Positions 10,043-21,700 of a stretch of 64,000 bases of DNA are shown here, piece by piece. The stretch spans positions 124,001-188,000 of the forward strand of contig CP089456.1 in NCBI GenBank assembly GCA_026636295.1. The letters are read 5' to 3'. Below the pieces are notes generated by a model. It was not told where the DNA came from. It made no database searches and worked only from the letters and a program-made list of their open reading frames with translations. This stretch comes from Medakamo hakoo. Lineage: Eukaryota; Chlorophyta; Trebouxiophyceae; Coccomyxaceae. Both the position numbers and the translations under genes were made by a program. Position 1 is the first letter of the stretch, and each line of letters starts with the position of its first letter.

Positions 10043-11747
10043 ATGGCGTTCACACGGACGCCACCGGCACCGGGCAGTGTGTCGTGCCGGCCCGCCAGCC
10101 GCGGGCGGGCGCCGCACCAAGGCCGCGGCCGTGTGCTGGCGCACGCGGCCGCCGCGCCTGGCCTGCCGTCGCCCGTCCCGCCGCGCCCGCCGCGCCGCCA
10201 CTCGCCCGCCCCGCCGTCAGCAGCTGCAGACGTAGCAGCTGACTTGACGGGCTTCACTATTTCAGACGGCGCGCCGCCCGTCCGCGCGCCGCCGGCTCCG
10301 GAAGGGGCTCGCGTGCCGTCTGCCCGCAAACGGGCTGCCGGCGCCCGGCCTGCGGCCACGCCTGAACCTGCGGGTGCGTGTGCGTCCGTGTCGGCGTGCG
10401 GGGCGGGCACGCCCCGCCACCACCCGCCATCCACCACCCACCACCGTCCTCTCACACGCCCCGTATACACATACACGCACGCCCCCCTACCCCACCCCCC
10501 ACTCAACCAAAATAAAAACAGGGCCGCCCATCCCGCCGGAAGACTACCCGCAGGGCCGCGTCGTCGCCGCGCGCGTCGTCAAAGTCGGTCGCACCGGCCT
10601 CCAAGTCCGCCTGCTGGACGACCCGCGCGTGCGTGGGTTTGTGCCGGACAGGGAGCTGCGGGTTGGTGGTGCGGCGAACCCGCACGCCAGCGACCGCCCG
10701 CCGCCACGAGGGGGCGGCCGCGGCGGCGGGGGCCACGCCCCGCCCGACAAGGCCTTGCCCCTCGCCATCGGCGACGTCCGGGAGTTTGTGGTCACCCACC
10801 TGCCGCGTGGCGCGACGCTGGACGGCGTGGGACCCACGCTGTCCGCCCGGCGCCACGACGAAAACGTGCTCTGGGCGCGCGTGCGCGCCGTCGCGGCGGC
10901 CTGCCGCCGGGACGGCGAGACGGTCCCGGTCGTGGTGGAGGGCGCCAACGCGGGCGGCCTGGTTACCCGTCTGGCCGGCCTGCCGGCGTTCGTGCCGTAC
11001 TCGCACGTGGACGTGGACGGCCTGATGGGCCCCGGCTGGGCGCCCAGCGGGCCGGCTCGGGCGCGCGACCCGGCGGCCGCGGCGGCGGACGAGGGTGAGG
11101 AGGCGGGCGGCGCTCCGTCCACCGCCCGCCGCCCGCCCGGCGCCGCCTTCCTTTCCTCGCCCGCCGACCGCGCCGCCGTCATCGGCCGCACCATCCACGT
11201 CGTCCCCACGTCCATCGACCGGGAAGCCTCGCGCATCGTCCTGTCCATGCGGCGGGCGACGGAGGCGCGCGCGCGCGCCGCGCTCGCCGTCGGCGCGCTC
11301 GTGTGGGGCACCGTGCGCCGGGTCGAGCCCTTTGGCGCTTTCATCGGCATCGACAACACGCGCGACTCCGCCCTGCTGCACGTCTCCAACATCTCCCGCC
11401 TGCGCTGCAACACGCCCGGCGACGTCTTTGACGTGGGCGACCGGGTGCGCGCGCTCATCGTCGGCATGGACGAGGGCGCCCGCCGCATTTCGCTGTCGAC
11501 CGCCGAACTGGAGGCCGAGGACGGCGACATGCTGGAGGACCGGGAGCGGGTGTACGCCGGCGCGCCGGAGCAGGCGCAGGTGTTCCTGGACCACCTGGCC
11601 AGCTTGAGCGCCGAGGGCGACGGCGAGGACGGAGAGGGTGGCGGCGGCGAGGGTGGTGGTGGCGGGGGTGGTGGTGGAAACAGAAAGCGTGGTGGTGGTG
11701 GTGGGCGGCGCGGCGACGACGGCGGCGAGGCGCCCCTGGACTGGTGA
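10043..11747 (+). CDS. PRPS1: Plastid 30S ribosomal protein bS1
   Basis: Nuclear-encoded plastid ribosomal protein S1, which helps mRNA binding to the 30S subunit. Exons 10043-10373 and 10522-11747 (518 aa). The first ~95 residues are Ala/Arg/Ser/Pro-rich with few acids, a plastid transit peptide. Three S1-type OB domains follow: one from GRVVAARVVKVGRTGLQVRL, a degenerate middle one around VVVEGANAGGLVTRLAGLPAFV, and a canonical third VGALVWGTVRRVEPFGAFI through LLHVSNISRLR. The end of the conserved part (GDMLEDRERVYAGAPEQAQV) matches the cyanobacterial/plastid S1 tail. A Gly-rich, mildly basic extension ends the protein. The middle domain holds a long Gly/Ala insert compared with the compact plant protein. 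Confidence 0.9.
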
Positions 11748-11754
11748 GGGGGGC

Positions 11755-11818
11755 GCGAGTGTGTGTGTGTGCGTGCGTGCGAGTATGTGAGTGTGTGTCC
11801 GAGTGTGTGTGCATGTGC
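11755..11818. repeat. GT-rich simple repeat between convergent genes
   Basis: Imperfect GTGTGT/GTGCGT repeat just past the S1 stop codon, in the 151-base gap between the convergent S1 and CDK genes. It probably lies in 3' UTR sequence. Similar GT or CA tracts occur downstream of other genes in the window. Confidence 0.75.
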
Positions 11819-11898
11819 GTGGGGGTGAGGTGGGACGTGCGTCCGTGGGCAGTGTGAAAAAAAAAACGCAGGCCTAACAAAAAAAATGTCTAACATTT

Positions 11899-13497
11899 CT
11901 ATTTCCCGCCCCTGCCCGCTTGCGTGGACGGGTACGTCGGCAGCAACCCCTCCGGCGTCGGAGGCGGGTACTCGGTAAACCAGGGGTGGTCCAACACCTG
12001 CGCGGCAGTCAGGCGCCGGGCCGGGTCGTACGCCAACAACCCGGCCAGAAGGTCCAGCCCTGCATCGGACAGGCGCACGCCCGCGTCCGCGCCGTGGGCT
12101 GGCGCCGGGAAGATGGAGCGCAGCCCCTTGCCGGGCGACGTGTACTGCACGGCTTGCAGGCCCGGCAGGGCGGAACACCCGGGCCAGGCGTCCTCGGTGA
12201 TCGGGCCCAGGACGGACGTGATGGCAGCCAGCTGGGCGAGCTCGCCCGCGGCGGGCCCGCCCCGCCCCGCCCGCGCCTCGAACAGGATGCGGCCTTTCCC
12301 GGCGAGCAGCTCGCCCATGATGCAGCCGAGCGACCAGGCGTCGATCGGCGTGGAGTAGGTGGCCGCGCCCAGCAGGAGTTCGGGCGCGCGGTAGTAGAGC
12401 GTGACGACCGGGCGCGTGTAGGGGCGGACCGGCGACCCGTAGGACCGCGCCAGGCCAAAGTCCGCGATCTTGAGCTCGCCGCGGGCGGTGTACAGGATGT
12501 TGGCGGGCTTCAGGTCGCGGTGCAGCATCCACTTGGCGTGCAGGTAGGCGAGGCCGGACGCCAGCTGGCGCAGCAGGGCCTTGACGTCCGCGATGGAAAA
12601 GCGGCGCGGCATTGCGGCCGCCAGCCCCGCCAAGTCGTGGTCGGCCCACTCCATGACCAGGTAGACGGCCTCGCCGCCCCGGCCGACCACGACCTCGGAC
12701 ACGCGGACGATGGACGGGTGGTCGCACGCCAGGAGGGCCGTCACCTCCCGCAGGGCCGTCAGCGGGAAGCCGACTTCCGCGGACGCTGTCCCGGACCCGG
12801 GGTGGGCCAGCTTCACTTTCTTGAGGGCGACGACCGCGCCGGACGCCGTGTCCCGCGCCCTGTACACGACGCCGTACGTCCCCTCCGCCACACGGCCCAG
12901 GCGCTCGAATTCTTCGACGGACCGGCAGCCCCAGGTGGCGGGCGGGCGGGCGAGGAGCGGGGGCGGAGGCGGAGGTGGAGGTGGCAGTGGAGGCGGTGGT
13001 GGCGGGGTGGGCGCCTTGGGCGGCGGCGGCGGCGGCGGCGTCGGCTCGCGTGCAGGCTCCTCGGCAACAGGCGCGGGCCCGTTCACGACAGCCGGCCGGC
13101 CCGTCGTGCCCATGGCGGCCGAAAAGGCGGCGGCTTCGGCCATAGCGCGCTCGGCAGCCGACGCTGGTGGTGGGGGTGGAGCAGGTTTGGCGCGGCGCGC
13201 TGCGGCCGCAGCGGCCGCAGCGGCCGCCGCCTTGGCCTGGTCCGCCGCGTGCGCGGACGGCGGCTCTGCGTCATCATCCAGCCAGCGCGACCGCTTGCGC
13301 GACGCGTCTGGCGGTGGCGGGGGAGGTGCGGCCGACGGCGGCGGCGCCGTCGACGGCGCCGCCGACGGCGCACTGCCTCCACCGCCTCCAGCCTCCTCCT
13401 TGCCTTTGGCCGCCGCCGCCGCCGCCATGCGCTCACGTGCGGCGCGCCGCAGGTCGGCCAGGACGGACGACGCGCTGCCGCCCGGGCCGGCGACCAT
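11899..13497 (-). CDS. CDKG: CDK11/CDKG-type cyclin-dependent kinase
   Basis: Single-exon Ser/Thr kinase, 532 aa. In plants and animals this family (PITSLRE kinases) couples pre-mRNA splicing and transcription with L-type cyclins. The kinase domain begins near residue 215: GRVAEGTYGVVYRARD (Gly loop), VVALKKVK (Lys), GFPLTALREV (the PITSLRE-equivalent cyclin helix), VYLVMEWADHDL, MLHRDLKPANILY (catalytic loop), KIADFGLARSYGS, TLYYRAPELLLGA and YSTPIDAWSLGCIMGELL. The leader GCRSVEEFERLGRV is family-specific. The N-terminal 210 residues are Ala/Pro/Gly-rich low complexity with a short basic RKRSRW patch that may be a nuclear signal. An ATG at 13569 is also in frame; I prefer 13497, next to the first conserved-looking residues. 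Confidence 0.9.
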   Translation of the reverse strand: MVAGPGGSASSVLADLRRAARERMAAAAAAKGKEEAGGGGGSAPSAAPSTAPPPSAAPPPPPPDASRKRSRWLDDDAEPPSAHAADQAKAAAAAAAAAAARRAKPAPPPPPASAAERAMAEAAAFSAAMGTTGRPAVVNGPAPVAEEPAREPTPPPPPPPKAPTPPPPPPLPPPPPPPPPLLARPPATWGCRSVEEFERLGRVAEGTYGVVYRARDTASGAVVALKKVKLAHPGSGTASAEVGFPLTALREVTALLACDHPSIVRVSEVVVGRGGEAVYLVMEWADHDLAGLAAAMPRRFSIADVKALLRQLASGLAYLHAKWMLHRDLKPANILYTARGELKIADFGLARSYGSPVRPYTRPVVTLYYRAPELLLGAATYSTPIDAWSLGCIMGELLAGKGRILFEARAGRGGPAAGELAQLAAITSVLGPITEDAWPGCSALPGLQAVQYTSPGKGLRSIFPAPAHGADAGVRLSDAGLDLLAGLLAYDPARRLTAAQVLDHPWFTEYPPPTPEGLLPTYPSTQAGRGGK

Positions 13498-13771
13498 GGC
13501 GCGTTTTTTTCTTCTGCGTCGCAGACAGAAGAGAGATGGAGTGCGCGTCGGCCGGTCGGGCCCGGCCATTCACTCACACTTTTCTCGTGCGTGCGTGCGC
13601 GTCACTCCTGACGGCGGCTGCCCAGCCGCCTTGTCCCGCGCACCGCGCGACCCTGACACCCGTGCCCACACAGCGGCGCGAAGGCGTGGCCTAAAACTCC
13701 CTGGAGCGGCGCGCGCGCTGCGACCGCGCGACAAAAAAACAACACCGCGCCGTCCATAGACAAGACTCTAG

Positions 13772-16700
13772 ATGGCGCGCCGCCCTGTCAGCTCGCGCGT
13801 CACCCTGGCGGTGGCCCTGCTGGCGGCGGCGACCACGCTGGCGGCGGGCCAGGTGAGCTGTGGGTGTGTGGGAGCGGGGGCGGATGGAGGAGTGTGTGCC
13901 CGCGTGCGTCGACGCGCAATGGGGCCCCCGCGCCAGGGTTCGGCCTGCCGTCGGGGCCGCGCCGTGGGAGCACGCCGCCTTGAACGCCCGCCTGCCCGCC
14001 CCAGACTTGATCGGTGGACATCGTACGTCAGCTTGGCGAGGGATGAGCACTCTGGCCCCCCCACGCCCGCCCCACCATCCCACACCTTTCGCGGGCTGTC
14101 GCGCACCAAAACCGCGGCGCATGCGTGCTCTATGCTCGTGTCTGCTGCTGCTCACACGCCCCGCCCCGCCCGCCACACGCCCCACACCCCTCCCACAGCT
14201 CTCCACGGGCTTTGGCACGGTCGACACCTCCCCCCAGGCGGGCGGCTTGGCCGGCAACGAGCCCGTCTCCGAAACGCCGGACGGCGGGCGGTCGCACTCG
14301 GCGTCCGGCGAGCTGCCGCCGCCCGGCTCGCCCGGCTTCCCGGGCGAGGAGGGGCCGGCCGCGGTGCCGGACGGCAGCGGCCTGTTGCCGTCGCCCGAGG
14401 AAGTCCCGGCCTCGCCACCGCCGCCCGAGATCCCGGGCGTGCCGCTGCTGCCCAAACCCGGGCGGCGCGGCCGCGGCGGGGCGGCTGGCGGTGGCCCGCC
14501 GGCCGAGCCGGGCGCGGGCGTTGCAGTCGGCCACCGGTCGGGCGACCCCGAAGTCTACCCGGAGGGCCTCGACCCGGACGCCGCCGCCGCCCTGCAGCGC
14601 GCCGGCCTCCTGGGCGCCGGCGGCCGCGCCGCCTCCAACCTGTTTGTCCCGGCCGTCGGCGCCGTCGAGGGCGACGACGCCCCGCCCGCCGACAAGGCCG
14701 TCCGCGACGGCGTCGACCCGTTTTTTAACCTGGACACCGACGGTGACGGCGACAACGACACGTACATCAACCCGGACGGCACCATTGCGGGCGGGGCCGC
14801 CAACTACGGCAAGAGCCACGTCAAGAAGCGCATCCAGATCACGCTGGACTCGCCGGGCGGGCCGGGCGACGCCCTGGTCTGCCACTTCCCCTCGGGCAAG
14901 AAAGACAGCGGCGGCGGCGTCGACCCGTACAACGTCCGCCCCCTCAAGCTGCCCGCGCCCGCCGCGGACTTGCTGCTGGCCAAGGACTCGGGCAACGGCT
15001 TTGACTTCGAGGCGCCCCTGCCCGGCGAGCGCGTCTTCGGCCCGGGCTGCGTCTCCTACGACTCCCGCTGCTCGTTCGGCAACAACGGCATCCCGTGCTC
15101 GGGCCACGGCATCTGCGCGTCCACCATCCCCAACACGTGCCTGTGCATGAACGGCTTCAAGACCTGCCGCAACGACTCCAACGGGTGCGAGACCAACGTC
15201 AACCTGGACCCGGACAACTGCGGGACCTGCGGGCGGAAGTGCAACACGACGGCCACGGGCGGCAACGAGATCTGTTGCCAGGGCCAGTGCCTGGACCCGG
15301 CCGGGACGGGGGGGCCGACCATCGCGTGCGGCCGGTGCGGCGCCGTGTGCGCGACCTTCCCGGGCGTCCAAAACGGGTCGTGCACGGCGGGCACCTGCAA
15401 CGTCACCTGCGATCCCTCAGCTCCGAGGCCCCTGACAGTGTGCCCGGCCCTGCAGCCCGGCACCGGCATTTCCCTGCCCATCTGCGTCGACCTGGCCGTC
15501 AACCCGCTCTTCTGCGGCAACTGCTCGTACTCCTGCCCGTTCGACCCCAACGGCCTGACCCGGTGCGGCGCGTTCGGGCCCAACGCCACGACCGCCTGCT
15601 CCGTGGAGTGCTCGCCCTCCTTCCCCACCCAGTGCGGGACGTTGGGCACGCCGTCCAACCCGGCCAACAACCCGGACTCGGGCCTGCGCCCGACGTCCAA
15701 CTGCGTCAACCTGCTGACCGACCCGGACAACTGCGGCGGCTGCGGCCGGGAGTGCCCGCAGTCGTCCAACGCCATCACCACGTGCGGCATCTCCCCCGTG
15801 ACGGGCAAGCCCGCGTGCAGCTTCGCGTGCAACCCCGGCCTGGTGCCGTGCACAAACGCGGCGACGGGCCAGCCCTTTTGCGCCAACATTTTCGGGTACG
15901 ACCCCTTCAACTGCGGCGGGTGCGGCTTCGTCTGCTCCGCCGGCTTCACCTGCTTCCAGGGGACGTGCCTGCCCGGCTTCCCGTACATCGGCGGCGGCGG
16001 CGGCGGCTTCTTCGGCGGGTCCTTCTTCGGCGGCGGCGGCGGCTTTGGCTTTGTCGACACGAAAAAGTTGAACGGCAGCAGCGCCGCCCCCGGCGACGAG
16101 CGCCCCGCCGCCCTGCGCCCGCCCGTCATTTCCCCTGCCCGCGGCTCGCACGGCGACGTCGCCGTCTTCCCGTCCTACCCCGAATGGTGGGACAACCCGG
16201 AAGCGGCGGCGGCGGCGGGCGTGCCGGGCGCGGCGGAAGTGGCGGCGGGCGCGCCCGGCGCGGCCGGGTCCAAGATGGCCGCCTACCTCGCCGCCCGTCC
16301 GGGCTTGGCCGACGGCACGTTGAAGCTGTCGACGGTGTTGACCCAACAGCACGAAGAAGCGGTGAAGTCGGCCCAGGGCGGCGGCGCCGCGAAAGCCCTG
16401 CCGCCCAACGTGGACGTGGCGCAGTGCACGTGGGCGACGGCGGACGGCGCGGACGGGGGTGGCGCGCCGACAGCGGCGGCCTCACCCGCGCCTGGTGCGG
16501 GCAAAAAGGGCGCGGCCGCGAAACGGCCGGCCACACTCACGCCCACCGCGCCGCCCAAGCCTCGCGTTGAAGTCTTCTTGAAAGCGTCCCTGCCGGAGGG
16601 CGGGGCCGGCGCGGGCGCCGACACCGACTCGTCGCCCCGGCCGGACGGCAAGGGGGAGCGGGCAGGCGACCGGGCGGCGTCCGCGGCCGCCGCGCCCATC

Positions 16701-17162
16701 CGCCGCGACCGCGCGGCCGAAGCCGCCGCGTACGGGTACGGGTCGCCCTCGCCGTCCGCCGGCGTGGAAGACGCCCGGTTCCAGACCGCCAACATCCTGG
16801 CCCGCCAGTTTGAGGGCCAGGCTGCCGCGGCGGCGGGCGCGGGCGCGGCCGAGCCGGCTGCTGCTGCTGCGCCTGCGCCAGCACGCAAAGCGGCGGCCGC
16901 CGCCCCTGCCGCAGCGCCTGCCGCGCCGCCGCACGCCGCCCACCAGGCAGCGGGTGCTGTGTCTGTCGCTGACGGCAGCTCCACAGTCACCGCTCGCCGC
17001 GCTGCCGACGCAGCGGGCGCGGCGGCGGGCGCGGCGGAGCGGGCGGGCGTGGGCTCGGCGCGGGCAGCGGCCGCGGCCGCGCGCGGCGTCGTGGAGAAGG
17101 CAGAGCCGGCGGCCGTGGGTGGGAGCGGGAGCGGGGCGTTCCCTAAAGAACTGGGGAATTGA
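13772..17162 (+). CDS. Secreted multi-module cysteine-rich protein, copy A
   Basis: Exons 13772-13852 and 14199-17162 encode 1014 aa. Exon 1 is a signal peptide (VTLAVALLAAATTLAAGQ at its end). Around residues 203-218 lies NLDTDGDGDNDTYIN, a Ca-binding loop like those of thrombospondin type-3 repeats. From about residue 262 a module begins with VCHFPSGKK and leads to VFGPGCVSYDSRC (residue ~306), an EGF-like IPCSGHGICASTIPNTCLC, then NGCETNVNLDPDNCGTCG. Further DPxNCGxCGxxC-type units repeat until about residue 615 (NLLTDPDNCGGCGRECPQ, GYDPFNCGGCGFVCSAG), reminiscent of Stig1-like and bacterial cysteine repeats. After a Gly/Phe linker, ~390 residues of Ala-rich low complexity end the protein. 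No transmembrane segment follows the signal. The gene at 23013-25535 shares the VFGP module. Function unknown; extracellular matrix or adhesion is an inference. Confidence 0.82.
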
Positions 17163-17501
17163 AGGCTGGGTTGGAGCTGGATTTCGTGAACTTTTTTGCT
17201 TTCGTGGGCGAGTGAGAATGGAGAGAGGGAGACTCGTGCAACACGGAGCCGTGAAAAAAAAAGAAGGTTTGGATGGATGGGGGGAGGGGTCGGCCCATCG
17301 TTTGTGCACAGGCGTGTTTTGCTGCTGGGGCGGCGTGTCGCGCTGACACCTCGCATCGCCATGCTGACTTCTTCCAGCCCGTGACCGGGCTGTCAACGCG
17401 TCGGGCTACACCTGAGACGCGGGTGGGACGCCGCCGCCCATTGCACGCGGTCTCCCTTCCCGTCGAACGACGCACGCATTCGGGGACTGGCCAGCTCCCG
17501 C
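17163..17501. other. Intergenic region between two plus-strand genes
   Basis: Gene A's 3' end and the upstream region of the AP2-like gene. It contains AAAAAAAAAGAAGG and a GGATGGATGG tract near 17270. I see no gene, TATA box or RNA. Confidence 0.4.
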
Positions 17502-18695
17502 ATGCCGCCGCGACGCAAGCGCGCCGCGCCCGCCGGGCCGCCCGCCCCTCCTCCCGCCCGCCGCGCACGCACAACGGGCGGCACAGGGCGTGGCGCCGCG
17601 GCGACAAGAACGGCGGCACGTTCGCCGCCACCACCCCAACAACAACCGCCGTCCCTCATCAACCCGGCGACTGGCGCCGCTTTCATCGGCGTCGCGGCCG
17701 TCCCCGGCGCCGACCCGCCGCGCTTCCAAGCCTGGGCGTGCCCTGGGCCCGGCAAACGCCTGTCGGCGGGTCGTGGGCACGCCACCCCCGCGTCCGCCGC
17801 CCGGGCCCGAGACCGCGCCACCATCGCTCTCGTCGGCCGGGCCCCCTTCACCGCAACAGCCGGCGGCCGGCCCGCGGGCCCGCGACCGCCACGGCTGAAT
17901 TTTCCGCTGGCCAACTACCCAGCGCCCGACAACCACCGCCGGGACGGCGACGACCTGAAGGCCTTCTTCCGCTCCCTGGCCGCCGCACGGGACGTCGCGC
18001 GCCCCGTCACAGGCGCGGTCGCGGCGAGGGTCGCGGCGGCCGCCGGCGCGTGCGGCGCGTGCGGCGCGTGCACGCACCCCTGGCGACACCAGGCGTGTGA
18101 GCGGCGGGCGAAAGCCGGCCGGGCGGCGCTGCGGCGGGCGCCCGCGCCCGCTGCCGCGGCGCCGGCCCGGCGGGCGGCGTCGCCGCGGCACGCTGCAGAG
18201 CAGGGCCGGGTGCTGGCCGCTGAAGCGGCCGCAGCCTTAGTGGCGGCGGCTCAAGCCCGCGTGCGGCGGGCGGCCGTGACGCTTGACCTAGACGCGTTCG
18301 AAGACCCCTACGCCGCTGAGCCGGCGGCGGGACGAGAGGGAGGAGAGGGAGGAGAGGGAGGAGGGGAGGCGGGCCACAATTTCGGCGCCGACCTCGTGGC
18401 CGCGGCCGCCGCGTCGGCTGCCCACACCTCCGTCTTCCTTCCCCGCCCGGGCAAGACCAAGGCTGCGGCGGCTGTGCAGCCGTCGTGCGCGCTGTGTGGG
18501 CTGTCCGGCAAGCGGGCGCACAGTCCGGGCGCGTGCCCTGTGGCGGCGGCGGCGGCGGCGGCGGCGGTGGGCGGGGACAGCCCCCTGGTCGCGCTGGCGC
18601 GGGAGGCGGGCTTGGCGCCGGACGCCGCGGCCGCGGCGGCTGCCATCGCTGTAGAAGCCGGCGTGGACGTCCTGCGCGCGGGCGGGAGGGGGTGA
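17502..18695 (+). CDS. Protein with AP2/ERF-like domain and Cys pairs (tentative)
   Basis: Unbroken 397-codon frame, single exon. Residues ~55-140 read like a divergent AP2/ERF DNA-binding domain: FIGVAAVPG, then RFQAWACPGPGKRLSAGRG, then ASAARARDRATIALVG, and after an insert RLNFPLANYPAP, which keeps the order GV / W / G / AARAxDRAxI / NFPxxxY of that family. Two small cysteine clusters follow (CGACGACTHPWRHQAC and CALCGLSGKRAHSPGAC), the second like a zinc knuckle. The rest is Ala/Arg-rich with an acidic Glu/Gly patch. If correct it is a nuclear transcription factor. Against it: the strand motifs are degenerate and the composition is biased, so this could be an unrelated zinc-binding protein. 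Its stop is 38 bases from the stop of sucrose synthase. Confidence 0.55.
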   Translation: MPPRRKRAAPAGPPAPPPARRARTTGGTGRGAAATRTAARSPPPPQQQPPSLINPATGAAFIGVAAVPGADPPRFQAWACPGPGKRLSAGRGHATPASAARARDRATIALVGRAPFTATAGGRPAGPRPPRLNFPLANYPAPDNHRRDGDDLKAFFRSLAAARDVARPVTGAVAARVAAAAGACGACGACTHPWRHQACERRAKAGRAALRRAPAPAAAAPARRAASPRHAAEQGRVLAAEAAAALVAAAQARVRRAAVTLDLDAFEDPYAAEPAAGREGGEGGEGGGEAGHNFGADLVAAAAASAAHTSVFLPRPGKTKAAAAVQPSCALCGLSGKRAHSPGACPVAAAAAAAAVGGDSPLVALAREAGLAPDAAAAAAAIAVEAGVDVLRAGGRG

Positions 18696-18733
18696 AACGA
18701 TCTGTGTAGCTCAGGCCCTTTTTTTTTTCCTCT

Positions 18734-21700
18734 CTAGGTTTTTTTGTCTCTCTCGCCACCCCTCCGCCCGCTCCCCGCCTCGGCGCTGCGCCCGCTCGGC
18801 CAGCGCGACACGCCACTGCCGCCGCCGTCCGCCGACGCCGGGCTGGGCGGGCCCGACGGCGGCGCCACGCGCCCCGGGTCCGCCAGGGCGCCCAGGGCGA
18901 CCGCGCACACGCCCCTGCACGACTCGGACGGTGGCGGTTCGGCGCTGCTCTCCCGCCCGTCGCCCTCCCCTCCTCCGTCCTCCGTGGGCGCTGCCGGCTT
19001 CACCCGGCTCATCAGCGGGCGCAGGATCAGCTGGTAGCACAGCTCTAGGTACCTGGGAGAGAGAGAGGGGGCGTGTGAGGGGGGGTGAGGGGTGAGAGTG
19101 GTGGGAGAGAGGCAGCGCGGACGGGGTGGGCTCCCCGGAGGAGGGTGGGAGGAGGGGGGTGGGAGAAGGGGGCCAGGAGAGGCAGCGCGGGCGGACGGGG
19201 CGGGCTCCCCGGCTCCCCCCCTCCAGCTGGAAGGCACACGCACCGCGTCCGCGCCTCCGACGCCCGGTCCAGCCGCGTCGCCGCCCGCCAAAACGAGTAG
19301 ACCCGGGACATCGTCGTCAGCCGGGCCGCGTACGTGCCCCAGTTGTAGCGGGCCGCCACGCGCGCGAGCGCGGCCGCGGACGTGCGCTCCCACGTCTGCC
19401 CGCCATCTGCCTCGCACGCCTCGAAAAAGGCCGCAAACTTGTCGGCGGCCGCAGGGCCGTGGTACGGGTTGAAATGCAGCCCCTCCACGCCGTCGTGCAC
19501 GATCTCAGACGGCCCGCCGTGGCAGGTGACGAAGACGGGCAGCCCAGACGCGGCGGCCTCGATGACCGTCAGCCCGAAATTCTCAAACAGCGACGGCAGG
19601 ACGAACGCGCCCCGCGTGTCGGCGACCATGCGGTACAGTTCCCCATTGCGCACGGGGTTGGTCTGTTGGGGCACCCACCGCGCCTTCCCCGGCGGCAGCC
19701 GGCCCGAGTCGAACAGGGCGTGGAGCGTCGCCGCCTCCTCCGCGGCTTCCGGGTCGGACGCGGACGCGGGGTCGACGACGCCGCCGACGATGAAGAGGCA
19801 GCAGACGGCCTGGAGGCGGGGGGAGTCGGCGTACCAGGTGGCCAGCCCCGCCAAATTTTTGACTTTGTCCAGGCGGGCCATGGAAAAAAGGAGGGGGGGC
19901 CGCGCGCCGCCGCCGCCGCCACCGTTGGCGTCTAAAAACCCGCGCGAGTGCTTTTTGGTGGCGTCTTCCGGGCCGTACATCAGGTCCGTCAACCCAGCCT
20001 GCAGGGACGTCAGGCGGCGTCCGGTCTCGGCGTAGCTGAAGTACAGGTCCGCGTCCGCGCCCGGCGAGGAAATGTTGAAGCGCGGGTCGAAGACGGACAC
20101 GGCGTTGAGGGCGCGGAACAGCCCCGGCATCGCGAACGCGGCCATGGACTCGTACTGGCCGGGGGACGCGGCCGGGCCGCCGTCCGTGCCGGCGCGGGTG
20201 GACCCCGCGATTTCCTGGTAGGTGGACGTGATGATGACTGGGCGTGTGTGTGGCGGGCGGTGGTGAGGGGGGCGGGGGCGGTGAGGGTGAGGTGTTCCCA
20301 GCGTGCAGGCGGGCGGGCGGGCCCCACACACGCTGCTGCACCCGCCTCCTCCCGCCGCCTCCAAAGCCGCACGGCCCCAGCCACACATCATGACACCCCC
20401 CACGCCCCACACGCACAGTCCGCCCGGTTCATGTTGAGCAGGTCCGCCGTGAAGTGGCAGCCAAAGTTGTACGGCCGCAGCTCGGGGCTCGCCCAGCGCA
20501 GGGCCGACTGCGGGTACTTTGTCTTCTCCAGCGCGTGCGCGACGGTCGCCATCGTCGTCGCGGGCCCAAACTCCCGGCACAGCAGCGAGGCGACCAGGCC
20601 GCCGTCGGTGTAGTGGCCCACGACCAGGGAGGGCGCCGCCCCGCCCAGCTCGGCCGCGATTTCGGCCGCGGCGTCGATCGCAAACTGTTCCAGGTGGGGC
20701 CACAGCGAGAACCGGTCGACGAAGCCGCGGACGACGCCGCCGCCGTTGCGGAAGGGGACGCGCACGATGAAGGCGTGGTTGGTGCCTTCCACCGCCTCGC
20801 GCCGGACGTTGCACGTCGTGTCGCCCGCGTCGGGGATGAGGCGGGTCAGAATGAGGATGCGCGGCGGGGACAGGTCGGCAATGCCCGCCGCCTCGGCGCG
20901 GGCCATGAGCTCTTTTTCCAGGGCGCGCACGCTGTCGAGGACGTAGACGACCTGGCCGCCGGTGTCCTGTAGAAGGAAAGGAGGGGGAGGGTGGTTGTTG
21001 AGTAGTTGAGCAGACAAGGGGGAGGGAGGGGTGGGGCGTGCGGGATGGGTCGGGGCAGGGAGAGGTGGCGGGGGCGGGCGAGGGCAAGGGGGCCGGCACG
21101 CACCGGCTTGCCAAGGACGCCCGCCTGGGCGAAGAAGCCGTGTGGGGACACCATGACGACGGCGTGGCCCGCCCCCGGCAGCCGGGCCAACAGCTCCTCC
21201 AGGTGGGCCGGGTGCGGCGCGGCCAGCGCGTCGTCGAGAAGGCGCAGCGTCTGCCGCGCCCGCCCCGCGCTCGCGCCCCACCCGGGCGCGAAGCCCAGGT
21301 CCGCCATGCGGCCGGCGAGGTCGGGCCAGGGCGTGGAGTCGGGCACGGACTCCAGGAAGGCGATGGCCCGGGCGACGGCGGGGCCGAGGGCCGCCGGCGA
21401 CCGCAGCCGCGCCGTGAGGCCCAGGGGCGCCCCGCCCAGGGCCAGGTCGGAGAGGTAGGCGTGCAGGGCCGCCGCGCCCGCCGACGGCCCGCCGTCCTCG
21501 GCCCCGGTCATCAGCCGGGCGCACAGGCGCCGGTTGATGAAAGACACGCCCTGGCCGATGGCCGCCGGGCTGGAGCAGGTCGGCCACCCGCGCGGCCAGA
21601 AGGGCGCGAGGTCGAGCTCGACGGACCCCAGGACTTGTTCGACGAGGGACAGGCGCACGCCGGCGACGGCCTCCTTGACGGCCAGGTACTCGGCCACGGA

